DNA of 64,000 nucleotides from Phaeobacter sp. A36a-5a (GCF_037911135.1 NZ_JBBLYU010000001.1:682001-746000), one strand, 5' to 3'; positions 15,815 to 25,926 are shown, numbered from the stretch's first letter. Notes: generated by a model not told the origin, from the letters alone. Numbers and translations: made by a program.

Positions 15815-16798
15815 TTACTGATGCGCGCTCAGCGGAGTGCGATAGCTCATCCGGCGCACCGAGCCTGTCTTGGATCGCATCAGCAAGGTGGTGGTCTCAA
15901 CCCAGCCCGGCTGGCGCTTGATCGACGGCAGCAGCGAACCGCCGGTGACGCCGGTCGCGGCAAAGATCACATCGCTGGTCACCATTTCATCACGGCTGTA
16001 GACCCGGTCCAGATCGGTGATGCCAGCCTTGGCGGCGCGGGCTTTCTCATCGTCGTTGCGGAACAGAAGACGGCCAAAGATCTGCCCGCCCATACATTTC
16101 AGCGCAGCGGCGGCCAGCACGCCCTCAGGCGCGCCACCCTGGCCCATATACATGTCGATGCCGGTGATCTCGCTTTCGGCGCAATGCATGACGCCCGCAA
16201 CGTCACCATCGGTGATCAGGCGGATCGAGGCCCCGGTTTCGCGGACCTCGGCGATCATGGCCTCATGACGCGGCCGTTCCAGAATGCAGACGGTGATGTC
16301 GCCGGGCGCGCAGTTCTTGGCCTTGGCGAGGGCTTCGACCCGTTCACGCGGGCTCATGTCGAGGGAGACGACATTCTCGGGCAGGCCCGGGCCGACAGCC
16401 AGCTTGTCCATATAGGTGTCCGGTGCGTGTAGCATGGAGCCGCGCGGTCCCATGGCAATGACGGTCAGCGCATTGGGCATGTCCTTGGCGGTCAGCGTGG
16501 TGCCTTCCAGCGGGTCCAGAGCGATATCGACGCCGGGGCCATTGCCGGTGCCGACTTCTTCGCCGATATAAAGCATCGGCGCCTCGTCACGCTCGCCTTC
16601 GCCGATGACCACGACACCTGCGATGTCCAGCAGGTTCAGCTGCTCGCGCATGGCGTTGACGGCGGCCTGATCGGCGGCTTTCTCATCGCCGCGACCGATC
16701 AGCGGTGCCGAGGCCAGAGCGGCCTGTTCGGCCACACGGGCCAGGCCGAGCGACAGCAGGCGGTCGTTGAATGCGGCGTCGTTGGTGTCAGAAGTCAT
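15815..16798 (-). CDS. glpX: Class II fructose-1,6-bisphosphatase
   Basis: A 327-residue GlpX enzyme that hydrolyses fructose-1,6-bisphosphate to fructose-6-phosphate in gluconeogenesis. Visible family blocks are the metal-binding GRGDEKAADQAAV near residue 35, IGEGERDEAPMLYIGE near 68-83 and the catalytic ALDPLEGTT near 95. Length fits the family (about 320-340). The ATG at 16798 has an AGGA site nine bases upstream; a TTG two codons earlier is less likely. It follows hom by 133 bases on the same strand and precedes recJ, a conserved order in this bacterial group. Confidence 0.96.
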   Translation of the reverse strand: MTSDTNDAAFNDRLLSLGLARVAEQAALASAPLIGRGDEKAADQAAVNAMREQLNLLDIAGVVVIGEGERDEAPMLYIGEEVGTGNGPGVDIALDPLEGTTLTAKDMPNALTVIAMGPRGSMLHAPDTYMDKLAVGPGLPENVVSLDMSPRERVEALAKAKNCAPGDITVCILERPRHEAMIAEVRETGASIRLITDGDVAGVMHCAESEITGIDMYMGQGGAPEGVLAAAALKCMGGQIFGRLLFRNDDEKARAAKAGITDLDRVYSRDEMVTSDVIFAATGVTGGSLLPSIKRQPGWVETTTLLMRSKTGSVRRMSYRTPLSAHQ

Positions 16799-16931
16799 AG
16801 CCAATGTCCTATCTCAATCCCGGGTCGGTGCCGTCGCATACCCTGCATCTGGCAGCGCGGGCAAGGGCAGTTGGCGGTAACGGCGCGCTGCAATCGACGC
16901 CGCTACCGGTGTTTTTCTGCGTTTGGGCCTG

Positions 16932-18218
<1,287 letters not shown>

Positions 18219-18432
18219 AGCTGGGGATCCTTTAATTCCGAAAAGACGTCTCCCCGCCTTAGCGGGTTCGGCGCAGCGGTGCAACGGCAGCAGCGGCTCC
18301 GGGCGGACAATTCCGAAGAGCGGGTTTTGGCGGCAGCAATGCAGCCGCATGAGACGGAACAGCAGGGGCTGGGACCAGCGCGGAGGATCCACGCGCAGGG
18401 GGATCTCGACCGGCGCCCAAGGCAGGTGTCGC

Positions 18433-18675
18433 TTAGGGCTGGGCTGCGCGCAGCGCATCGGCGCGGGCCTGAAGGCGGGCAGCGCGGGCCTCCAGCGTCT
18501 GCTCGAGCGCTTTGCTCTCCTCGGCGGGGGGCGTCTCGGGGGTCAAGGCCTGCTCCAGCGGAACAAGGGCCGGATAATCGGCACCGCGCAGGTCTGGGGT
18601 CAGCCGGTCTTCCAGCTCCGGCACCCGCGCGCAGCCGCAGAGCAGCACGGCCGCGGTCAGCAAGGTCAGGCGCAT
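18433..18675 (-). CDS. Small lipoprotein
   Basis: An 80-residue product starting MRLTLLTAAVLLCGCARVPE: a signal peptide with lipobox LCGC, so Cys15 should be lipidated, probably leaving an outer-membrane-attached protein. The mature part is short and helical, with an Ala/Glu/Arg-rich C terminus (ALEQTLEARAARLQARADALR), probably a coiled coil. It matches no family I can name. It lies upstream of hom on the same strand and is divergent from the TetR regulator, with the TetR-type palindrome between them. It is hidden in a longer frame starting at 18906, whose first 77 residues have no coding character. Confidence 0.7.
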   Translation of the reverse strand: MRLTLLTAAVLLCGCARVPELEDRLTPDLRGADYPALVPLEQALTPETPPAEESKALEQTLEARAARLQARADALRAAQP

Positions 18676-18827
18676 GGTGGTCCCGTGGCTGATCCATGCC
18701 GCCCGCTCGTTATCAGTTGCGGGCATCTGCGGCCGGTTCTCGGGCTCTGCGGTCAACTGCATCAAAACCATCCTTGTTCGCTGTTCCCTTGATGCACATA
18801 TTGGTGAAAAGGCACAAGCGGGGCTTT

Positions 18828-18849
18828 TATCTGAACATCTGTTCAGATA
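18828..18849. promoter_or_regulatory. Perfect 22-bp palindrome, likely TetR operator
   Basis: Ten-base arm TATCTGAACA, a two-base centre TC, and the exact reverse complement TGTTCAGATA. It ends ten bases before the regulator's ATG at 18860 and lies between that gene and the divergent lipoprotein gene. This is the usual size and place for an autoregulatory TetR site. Confidence 0.75.
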
Positions 18850-18859
18850 TCGTTGAGGC

Positions 18860-19477
18860 ATGGCACGTACCCAAGGTTCACATTCCGATATCACAGGCCC
18901 ACGCATCCGTGCCGCCGCCCTGCAGCTGTTTGCCCAGCATGGGTATGCGGCTGTTTCAATGCGCCAGATCGCATCAGAGGTCGGGGTGCAGGCGGGGGCG
19001 CTCTATAACTATACGCCAGACAAGCAGAGCCTGCTGTTCAGCCTGATGGAAGGTCACATGACCGAGCTGTTGCAGGCCTGGCAGGATCAGCGCAGCCCCG
19101 ATCAGGCGGTTACAACCGGCAGTGCCGAGGACCATGTGGTGGCGCGGCTTGAGGCCTTTACCCGGTTTCACATTCGCTTTCACCTGGAACGGCCCGATGC
19201 GGTGTTCATCGCCTATATGGAGCTGAGAAACCTGTCAGAGGACAATTTCGCTGCCATCGAATCCCTGCGCCGCGAATATGAAAATACGCTGGAGACCATC
19301 CTGAAGGATGGCGTGCGGCTGGGGGTGTTTCACATCCCCGATACCAAGATCGCGACGCTGGCGGTGATTGCGATGCTGAACGGTGTGATGACCTGGTATC
19401 GCAGCGGTGGACGTCTGTCGCTGGATGAGGTCGAGGCGATTTACTGGGATATGGTGCAGAAATCCGTGCGCGCCTGA
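18860..19477 (+). CDS. TetR/AcrR family transcriptional regulator
   Basis: A 205-residue repressor. The N-terminal helix-turn-helix domain (about 12-60) reads RIRAAALQLFAQHGYAAVSM, then RQIASEVGVQAGALYNY, the canonical TetR signature. The C-terminal ligand and dimer domain is helical (about 70-205). A perfect palindrome directly upstream suggests autoregulation and perhaps control of the divergent lipoprotein/hom genes. The only ribosome site, GAGG, lies one base from the ATG and next to the operator, so binding should block both transcription and initiation. The ligand is unknown. Convergent with the pirin gene. Confidence 0.92.
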   Translation: MARTQGSHSDITGPRIRAAALQLFAQHGYAAVSMRQIASEVGVQAGALYNYTPDKQSLLFSLMEGHMTELLQAWQDQRSPDQAVTTGSAEDHVVARLEAFTRFHIRFHLERPDAVFIAYMELRNLSEDNFAAIESLRREYENTLETILKDGVRLGVFHIPDTKIATLAVIAMLNGVMTWYRSGGRLSLDEVEAIYWDMVQKSVRA

Positions 19478-19487
19478 CAGCCCGACA

Positions 19488-19518
19488 GCGGGCGCGGCGC
19501 TGTTGGCGCCGCACCCGC
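19488..19518. terminator. GC-rich hairpin between convergent tetR-type and pirin genes
   Basis: Inner arms GCGGCGC/GCGCCGC and outer arms GCGGG/CCCGC, with a one-base internal mismatch and a five-base loop. There is no T tract on either side, so it may work in both directions with Rho or only as a stable hairpin. Confidence 0.4.
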
Positions 19519-19539
19519 CGGGGCGGTGATGTTTGAGGT

Positions 19540-20451
19540 CTAATGCGCCGGACGGATAAAGCTGCCGTTGCGCAGATCCCTGAAGGCCTGCCGCAGCTCT
19601 TCCTGGGTGTTCATCACGATCGGGCCGTGCCAGGCCACGGGTTCCTCGATCGGCGCGCCTGAGATCAGCAGGAAGCGTAGGCCATCGGGGCCTGCCTGCA
19701 CGGTAATTTCCTCGCCGCTGCCAAAACGCACCAATGTGCGATCCCCTGACATGTCGCGGATATGCAGCTCTTCGCCTGCGACCTCTTTTTCCAGCAGGAC
19801 CCCCTGCGGCGGGGCCGCATCGACAAAAGCGCCCTGACCGGCAAAGACATAGGCAAAGGCCCGTCGATAGGTGTCGATGGAGAAGGTCTTTTTCACGCCG
19901 GGCGGCACCGAGACATCCAGATACTGCGGGTCGGCGGCAATTCCGTCCACCGGGCCGCGCTTGCCCCAGAACTCGCCCACGATGACCTTTACGCGGGTGC
20001 CGTCATCGTCGATGACCTCGGGAATGTCCTTGGCGGTGATGTCCTGATAGCGCGGCGCCGTCATCTTCTGGCTGGCGGGAAGATTGCCCCAGAGCTGGAA
20101 GCCGTGCATCTGACCCTTTGCGTTGCCCTTTGGCATTTCCTGATGCAGGATGCCTGACCCTGCGGTCATCCACTGCACGTCACCTGCGCCCAGGACACCG
20201 TTGTTGCCGAGTGAGTCGCCATGCTGAACGGTGCCGTCCAGAACATAGGTGATGGTCTCGATCCCGCGGTGCGGATGCCAGGGAAACCCCGCTTCGAAAT
20301 CCGCAGGGTGGTCATTGCGGAAGTCGTCAAACAGCAGGAACGGGTCCAGTTCACTGGGGTCGTGGAAGCCGAAAGCGCGATGCAGTTTGACGCCTGCGCC
20401 CTCCAGCGCCGGAGTGGCGGGGCGGGTCTCTAGGATAGGGCGGATCGACAT
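19540..20451 (-). CDS. Pirin family protein
   Basis: A 303-residue bicupin. The N-terminal cupin holds the metal site His/Glu set of pirins: FPWHPHRGIETITYVLDG near residue 55-72, and later AGSGILHQEMP near 97. The C-terminal cupin has ISGAPIEEPVAWHGPIVMNT. Bacterial pirins include quercetin 2,3-dioxygenases, redox sensors and stress proteins; the actual role is not shown. The ATG at 20451 (MSIRPILETRP) is the conserved start; an in-frame start 32 codons earlier is rejected as non-conserved. Convergent with the TetR gene, so not obviously in its regulon. Confidence 0.92.
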   Translation of the reverse strand: MSIRPILETRPATPALEGAGVKLHRAFGFHDPSELDPFLLFDDFRNDHPADFEAGFPWHPHRGIETITYVLDGTVQHGDSLGNNGVLGAGDVQWMTAGSGILHQEMPKGNAKGQMHGFQLWGNLPASQKMTAPRYQDITAKDIPEVIDDDGTRVKVIVGEFWGKRGPVDGIAADPQYLDVSVPPGVKKTFSIDTYRRAFAYVFAGQGAFVDAAPPQGVLLEKEVAGEELHIRDMSGDRTLVRFGSGEEITVQAGPDGLRFLLISGAPIEEPVAWHGPIVMNTQEELRQAFRDLRNGSFIRPAH

Positions 20452-20687
20452 GGCGGGTCTCCGGTTGCTGATTGCTCCGTCATAAATAGGCCTGTGCGAG
20501 TGTGTCGAAAAGCCCTTCCGGTTAACGGCTGATGTGCGGGAGCGCACAGCCGCAGTCGGTACGGCCCCTGGTGCAGCGGTGCCGCGACAACAGGGGGGCT
20601 ATGCGGTCAGACGCAATCAGGGTACATCCGCCCGGACCGACCCCATGATGCAGGCGGGGTGCGACGAACAGGCTGAGGGAGCAGGTG

Positions 20688-21203
20688 ATGGGCGAGATGA
20701 CTGGATCGGGCGAGATGAGCGATGAGATTTTGGCAACCGTCAATGCCTCGGCGCCGCGACGGCTGCTGGCGACAGTGATGCTGGTCGTGGTGGGGGCGCT
20801 GGTGATCTATGTTGCACTGGCCACTCCGCCTGCCGCGCATTGGCTGGTGTTCCTGCTGGCCATCGGCGGTTTCTGCCTGTGGCTGGCGATGCGTTTGTGG
20901 CAGGCGACAGCGTTGCGGATCGAGCTGACAGAACAGGTGCTGCGTAGCTCTGACGGGGCCGTGATCGCCGAGGTCGCAGATGTCGTCGCGGTGGACCGCG
21001 GCGTATTTGCGTTCAAGCCGTCAAACGGGTTTCTGATCCGCACCGCCTCAAAGGGCGACCGCAGCTGGCGGCCCGGGCTTTGGTGGCGGTTGGGACATCG
21101 CATTGGCATTGGGGGTGTGACGCCGGGGGCGCAGAGCAAATCCATGGCCGAGATCCTCGCCATCATGATTGCACGGCGTGAGGCGGGACAACCACAGGTC
21201 TGA
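20688..21203 (+). CDS. Conserved membrane protein of unknown function
   Basis: A 171-residue protein with two close membrane helices (about 25-45 and 52-68) and a soluble beta-rich C-terminal part (LRIELTEQVLRSSDGAVIAEV, then VDRGVFAFKPSNGFLIR) resembling a PH-like domain that follows a membrane hairpin. Similar two-helix proteins are widespread in Rhodobacterales without known function. The start at 20688 follows GGAG six bases upstream; in-frame ATGs at 20697 and 20715 are alternatives. It stands alone and is convergent with the TadE gene, with a terminator between. Confidence 0.75.
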   Translation: MGEMTGSGEMSDEILATVNASAPRRLLATVMLVVVGALVIYVALATPPAAHWLVFLLAIGGFCLWLAMRLWQATALRIELTEQVLRSSDGAVIAEVADVVAVDRGVFAFKPSNGFLIRTASKGDRSWRPGLWWRLGHRIGIGGVTPGAQSKSMAEILAIMIARREAGQPQV

Positions 21204-21229
21204 GACCGAATTTGTTCGACGAACATAGT

Positions 21230-21258
21230 AAGGCGCCACCGTTACCGGAGGCGCCTTT
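21230..21258 (+). terminator. Terminator between convergent membrane-protein and TadE genes
   Basis: Perfect eight-base arms AAGGCGCC and GGCGCCTT enclose a 12-base loop, followed by TGTTGTT on the plus strand. It may serve both converging genes. Confidence 0.7.
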
Positions 21259-21293
21259 GTTGTTCGATCCACTCTTGGGTGGTCCGTAGGGTG

Positions 21294-21893
21294 TCAGTCT
21301 GTTGGCGGTGTGCTGTCGTCATGGCCGCCGCCGCTGCCATCCTGACCTTCGAATTTTACCTGTGGTGCAAAGCGGGGTCTGGTGAAAACGAAGTTCTCGA
21401 TGTCCATGGCTGGCAGGCCGATGTTGAACGCAGGATCGATGTCGTTGCGGGTTTCCACCAGAATGACCCGCTCCTGATCGGGCATGTTTGGCAGGTTGGC
21501 TTTTACCTGCTGGATCGTGGCGTCCTGCCATTCCGCGAACTGTCCGCCGCGCACCTTGGACCAGTCAACGTAGTAGCGGTTGTCCGTCTCGTCCCAGCGG
21601 ATCACCGAAATTCGCAGGGAGATCGACGAATCCACGCGGATCAGCAGCTTGGCCAGCTCGTGCATACTGTCGATATAGTCCTCGTTGAGCGTGGAAGTCT
21701 CCCGCGAGATGAGGTCCGAGATCGTATAGGCGGCCTTGAGGTTCACACCTTCCTGCCGGAAAGCATCGAAATAGGTGTAGATCGCCGCAAAGACACCGAG
21801 CAGCAGCGGCATGTAAAAGGCGAATTCCACCGAGACGGAACCGTCGGTCTCTCGCTTGTAGCGGCGAAACAGGGCGCGGATATTGGTCAACAT
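21294..21893 (-). CDS. TadE-like pilin-related protein
   Basis: A 199-residue protein with a short basic leader and a single N-terminal membrane helix preceded by the TadE signature DGSVSVEFAFYMPLLLG (about 17-33). The remaining 160 residues are soluble and would be periplasmic. TadE/F proteins are pseudopilins of the Tad/Flp pilus machine. It is the last gene of a three-gene minus-strand operon with another TadE-like gene (three-base gap) and a vWA/TadG-like gene. The rest of the tad machinery (ATPase, secretin, flp, prepilin peptidase) is not in this window. Confidence 0.82.
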   Translation of the reverse strand: MLTNIRALFRRYKRETDGSVSVEFAFYMPLLLGVFAAIYTYFDAFRQEGVNLKAAYTISDLISRETSTLNEDYIDSMHELAKLLIRVDSSISLRISVIRWDETDNRYYVDWSKVRGGQFAEWQDATIQQVKANLPNMPDQERVILVETRNDIDPAFNIGLPAMDIENFVFTRPRFAPQVKFEGQDGSGGGHDDSTPPTD

Positions 21894-21896
21894 GGC

Positions 21897-22457
21897 TTAC
21901 CGAGGCTCCTGAACAAAGGCGGAGGTCGCATAGAGGCGGATTCGGCCGTCGGCGTCATTGTCCATGTCATCGGCCAGGCCCCAGTGGGGAAAGACCGGCT
22001 TGAACGCCATGCAGGCGCGGATGAACATCAGCTCGTTTGACGCCCCTGTCACGAAGGTTCGGACCGGCTGCACGTCCTCGACCCGGTTGATGCAATCGGG
22101 CTCGGGATCGACGGGCATCCAGGCGTAGGGGTCGACCTGGACCATTTCCAGCCTGAGCGATGTGCCGCAGTCGCGAATAAACCCGGACCGGCTACAGACC
22201 TCATCGCGGATTTCATTGTGCTGTTTGGGCACGCCGGTCGACAGGCGCAGGCCGCGCACGGTCTGATCCAGCGCCCGCTCCAGCATCGACTGCTGGATGG
22301 TGATCATGCCCAGTTCCACCGTATTCATCAGCAGGAACAGAAAGGCCGGGATCACGATTGCAAATTCAACCGTGGCATTGCCGTCTTCGCGATCGCGAAA
22401 CAGGCGCAGCGCCCGGCGCAGCCGATGGAGGCCCTTATGCGGGGGGTGACAGGTCAT
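21897..22457 (-). CDS. TadE/TadF-like pilin-related protein
   Basis: A 186-residue protein with a basic cytoplasmic start (RRALRLFRDRE), the TadE-type motif DGNATVEFAIVIPAFLFLL (about 24-42) and a periplasmic remainder with five Cys. Its start codon overlaps the stop of the vWA gene by four bases (ATGA), and it is followed after three bases by a second TadE-like gene, so the three proteins are made together and probably form one pseudopilin-like complex. Confidence 0.82.
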   Translation of the reverse strand: MTCHPPHKGLHRLRRALRLFRDREDGNATVEFAIVIPAFLFLLMNTVELGMITIQQSMLERALDQTVRGLRLSTGVPKQHNEIRDEVCSRSGFIRDCGTSLRLEMVQVDPYAWMPVDPEPDCINRVEDVQPVRTFVTGASNELMFIRACMAFKPVFPHWGLADDMDNDADGRIRLYATSAFVQEPR

Positions 22458-24136
22458 TGGGTCAGCCTCAGCTGGCGGATCGACGTGGCGATCGAGGCAA
22501 AAGCGTCGTTGATCTCCAGCCCGTTGACGTCAAAGTGATGGGCATCCGAGCTGGCACAGTCCTTCAGCACCGCAGTGCCGCCGCTGGGCGCTTCAAAGCC
22601 GATGGTATAGACCACGATGCCCTGGTTCTTGGCAGCGGTGCAGATGGCGCTGGTGCGGGCGTTTTTGACGCTGGTGTTCCAGTAGTCATAGACACCATAG
22701 TACCAGACGCTGCGCGCCGAGGACTGCCCCATCCAGTCGCCATAGAGGTTGGAATAGAGATACTTCAGCGACGTGTCGGCAAAGAGATCCGCGTAGCTCA
22801 GCCGTTGCACATTGGCAGGCTCGCCCTGTTCGTCCTGCCACCAGCAGCTATAGCTGTCGCATTTGCGGTAGCTGCCCTGACCATAGGCGTGGTCTTCCCA
22901 GCGGTTGAGGCGATCCCACCAGTATTTGTCGCGCTGCGGGTCATAGAGCGAATAGCGCGGATTGGATCCGGTCGCCGCTGAATTGTACCAGACGTCGGAT
23001 GGCCCCTCGCGGTGATCCTGCTCCACATAATACTGCGCAGTGTTCTGCCCGTCGGTCATCAGGACGATGACCTTGACGGTTTCACTGTCGTTGAAATTCG
23101 CAGGCCGGTTGGCAAAGGTTGCCGGAACCATCGAAGCGCCCCCCGAGGCCAGCGCGCTGATGGCCGGGCGGGCGGAGGGATCGAGCAGGGCGGTCCCCCA
23201 CTTCATACCGACGTCAATCGACGTATTGCCTCTTGCGTAGAGGTTGTCGATGAAGGTTTTCAGTGTGTTTGCATCTTTCTGGAGCGGCAGCGTCTCGCGG
23301 TCTGCGCGATCTTCGCAGACGGGGCTTGCGACGAGGTCCGAGCTGCGACGGTAATCACCGCTGGACCATGGGCTGAAGTGCATTGTGCGCTGCAGCTCGA
23401 TCCCGGTCGACAGGGCGGTGCTCTGGAAATGGGCGCCGGTGAAATTCACACAGTTGGAGTATTCGTGTTCATCGGTCGTTGTGTATTGGTCCATCAAATC
23501 CGCCGGGAGGCTGACCTGAGTGGCGTAGGGGATGATCGAGATCGACATCTTGTTGTCGATGGTATTGGCGACCATCGTGTCGATGAAGTCTTTGGCCGCA
23601 ACCTTGAGGTTGGTCAGGCGGCTGTTGGAGTTCATCGAGCCGGAGACATCCAGCACCAGTGAAATCTCCAGCCCGTCAATGCTCTCTTCTGCGCGCGAGG
23701 TCGCGTAGAGAGGCATGTCCTGACCGCTGGAGAATTTCAGCATATGGGTTTCAAATGTGGTGTCGATGGTGCTCTGCACCTTTTTGAAACCGATCCCGGT
23801 TTCGGCCACCGGTGGGGTGTAATATTTGTTCAGCCCGGCCTTGTTGAGATAATCCTGAACAACCACTGCAGGCGGCAGTGGCTGATCGAGGTCAGCTGCT
23901 GCCAGAACCGCACGGTCGAGCGTATATTGCAGGATGGTCCGGTCGCGCTCCATGCGCATTAGATCGACGCCGATCCCGCCGACGGCCAGCATCGACAGCA
24001 GAAATCCCACCATGGGTTTCAGCAGCACGCCCGATTCATCCGCGCGGAACGCCCGCAGCCGCGCATCGCCACGGACACAGGCGGTCAGGCAGGCCTTGCG
24101 AGCCGCGATGGATATCTTGTCAAAACGCGTAGTCAT
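22454..24136 (-). CDS. TadG-like protein with von Willebrand factor A domain
   Basis: A 560-residue protein. The N-terminal TadG/TadE-like membrane helix (PMVGFLLSMLAVGGIGVDLMR, about 41-61) is followed by a periplasmic vWA domain of about 400 residues. The metal-ion-dependent adhesion site DVSGSMNS is at 163-170, with the later MIDAS elements (GNTSIDVGM and VLMTDGQNT) also present. A large Tyr/Trp-rich insert (SDVWYNSAATG to YGVYDYWNTS) is notable. Such proteins may anchor or assemble surface pili or bind a ligand. The start at 24136 (MTTRFDK) is preferred over the ATG at 24178. First gene of the operon. Confidence 0.85.
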   Translation of the reverse strand: MTTRFDKISIAARKACLTACVRGDARLRAFRADESGVLLKPMVGFLLSMLAVGGIGVDLMRMERDRTILQYTLDRAVLAAADLDQPLPPAVVVQDYLNKAGLNKYYTPPVAETGIGFKKVQSTIDTTFETHMLKFSSGQDMPLYATSRAEESIDGLEISLVLDVSGSMNSNSRLTNLKVAAKDFIDTMVANTIDNKMSISIIPYATQVSLPADLMDQYTTTDEHEYSNCVNFTGAHFQSTALSTGIELQRTMHFSPWSSGDYRRSSDLVASPVCEDRADRETLPLQKDANTLKTFIDNLYARGNTSIDVGMKWGTALLDPSARPAISALASGGASMVPATFANRPANFNDSETVKVIVLMTDGQNTAQYYVEQDHREGPSDVWYNSAATGSNPRYSLYDPQRDKYWWDRLNRWEDHAYGQGSYRKCDSYSCWWQDEQGEPANVQRLSYADLFADTSLKYLYSNLYGDWMGQSSARSVWYYGVYDYWNTSVKNARTSAICTAAKNQGIVVYTIGFEAPSGGTAVLKDCASSDAHHFDVNGLEINDAFASIATSIRQLRLTQ

Positions 24137-24495
24137 AAGTCGAACCCCCAGCCGCTTAACCCCCCGGCACAGCGCCATCAGAAATGGAATTTCACACTTA
24201 TTAATGCTTTATGAAGGTGGCGGAATTGGGGCGTATACCGGACCAAATCGCGCGAATTGTCTTCAATTCCAAGCCCAATGAGGTCTCGGCGCGCCGGTTG
24301 TTCGGGGGCTGCGAACAAATCGACGGTAGCTGCGAGTTGGAGGCGACTCAGTCAAATGCCCACTGTTTTCAAATTGCCTAAAAATAAATCTTTTTGCATG
24401 GGAATGGTCAAAAAGGTCGCACCTTCTTAATCCAAGAGTCATAGTGTCCGAACACTATCTCACTGAGTCGACGCAGAAGCACGGAGTACAGCCTG
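24137..24495. other. Divergent intergenic region upstream of the vWA operon and glutamate dehydrogenase
   Basis: A 359-base region with no gene and lower GC content than its surroundings, especially at 24370-24420. It must hold promoters for both divergent units. The only clear motif is the inverted repeat listed separately at 24441-24458. Confidence 0.6.
24441..24458. promoter_or_regulatory. Inverted repeat 37 bases upstream of glutamate dehydrogenase
   Basis: Seven-base arms ATAGTGT and ACACTAT around CCGA, an 18-base perfect dyad except for the centre. Its location close to the start codon suggests an operator; no known consensus was recognised. Confidence 0.45.
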
Positions 24496-25926
24496 ATGAG
24501 CAGTGCAACAGAACCCAGTTTTCGCCAGAGTGTGGACCTGATGTTCAACAGGGCAGTTGCCCTGATGGACCTGCCACCAGGCCTGGAAGAGAAAATCAGG
24601 GTTTGCAACGCGACCTATACGGTGCGTTTTGGCGTTCGCCTGCGTGGAGGCATCCAGACCTTCACCGGCTATCGCTCGGTTCATTCCGAACATATGGAAC
24701 CCGTCAAAGGCGGTATCCGCTATTCGATGGGAGTGAACCAGGATGAGGTTGAGGCGCTGGCGGCGCTGATGACCTATAAATGTGCGCTGGTCGAAGCGCC
24801 GTTTGGCGGCTCGAAGGGCGGGCTCTGCATTGATCCGCGCCAGTATGAAGAACATGAGCTTGAACTCATCACCCGCCGTTTTGCCTATGAGCTGGCCAAG
24901 CGCGACCTGATCAACCCGTCGCAGAACGTTCCGGCCCCTGATATGGGCACCGGCGAACGCGAGATGGCCTGGATCGCCGACCAATATGCGCGGATGAACA
25001 CCACCGACATCAACGCCAAGGCCTGTGTTACCGGCAAGCCGCTGAATGCCGGCGGGATTGCCGGCCGTGTGGAGGCCACCGGCCGTGGCGTGCAATACGC
25101 TCTGCGCGAGTTTTTCCGCAACCCCGAGGACGTGGCTGCGGCCGGTCTCGAAGGGAAGCTGGACGGCAAGCGGGTCATTGTTCAGGGTCTGGGCAACGTG
25201 GGCTACCACGCGGCAAAGTTCCTGATGTCCGAAGACGGTGCCAAAATCACCGCAGTGATCGAACGCGATGGCGGTCTGGTCGATGAAAACGGTCTGGACA
25301 TCGAAGCGGTGTCCCATTGGATTGCCAACCATGGCGGCGTCACCGGTTACCCGGATGCCCGCTACGTCGAAAACGGCGCGGTTCTGCTGGAGGAGGCCTG
25401 TGACATCCTGATTCCGGCGGCGCTGGAAGGGGTGATCAACCTCTCCAACGCGGCAAACGTGAAAGCGAATCTGATCATCGAGGCGGCCAACGGTCCAATC
25501 ACTGCGGGCGCTGACGAGATCCTGCGCAAGAAGGGCGTGGTGATCATTCCCGACATGTATGCCAACGCGGGTGGTGTGACGGTTTCCTACTTCGAGTGGG
25601 TGAAGAACCTCAGCCATATCCGTTTTGGCCGGATGCAGCGCCGCCAGGAAGAGGCACGCCATCAGCTGGTCGTGGATGAGCTGGAAGCGCTGTCGGAAAG
25701 CCTAGGCAAGACCTGGACGCTGGATCCGAAGTTCAAGGAACGCTACCTGCGGGGCGCCGATGAGCTGGAGCTGGTGCGGTCGGGGCTCGATGACACCATG
25801 CGCACGGCTTATCAGTCCATGCGCGAGGTCTGGCATGGCCGCGACGATGTCACCGATCTGCGCACCGCCGCTTATCTGGTGTCCATCGACAAGGTCGCCA
25901 AGAGCTACCGCGCCAAGGGGCTTTGA
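24496..25926 (+). CDS. Glutamate dehydrogenase (Glu/Leu/Phe/Val dehydrogenase family)
   Basis: A 476-residue enzyme interconverting glutamate and 2-oxoglutarate plus ammonium. The substrate domain has KGGIRYSMGVNQDEVEAL, the catalytic Lys in MTYKCALVEAPFGGSKGG and PAPDMGTGEREMAW. The nucleotide domain has VIVQGLGNVGYHAA near residue 233. Length fits the alpha-type catabolic or biosynthetic GDH; NAD versus NADP use is not decided here. A long C-terminal tail after about 410 is normal for Rhodobacterales forms. Monocistronic, with a dyad upstream and a good terminator downstream. Confidence 0.93.
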   Translation: MSSATEPSFRQSVDLMFNRAVALMDLPPGLEEKIRVCNATYTVRFGVRLRGGIQTFTGYRSVHSEHMEPVKGGIRYSMGVNQDEVEALAALMTYKCALVEAPFGGSKGGLCIDPRQYEEHELELITRRFAYELAKRDLINPSQNVPAPDMGTGEREMAWIADQYARMNTTDINAKACVTGKPLNAGGIAGRVEATGRGVQYALREFFRNPEDVAAAGLEGKLDGKRVIVQGLGNVGYHAAKFLMSEDGAKITAVIERDGGLVDENGLDIEAVSHWIANHGGVTGYPDARYVENGAVLLEEACDILIPAALEGVINLSNAANVKANLIIEAANGPITAGADEILRKKGVVIIPDMYANAGGVTVSYFEWVKNLSHIRFGRMQRRQEEARHQLVVDELEALSESLGKTWTLDPKFKERYLRGADELELVRSGLDDTMRTAYQSMREVWHGRDDVTDLRTAAYLVSIDKVAKSYRAKGL

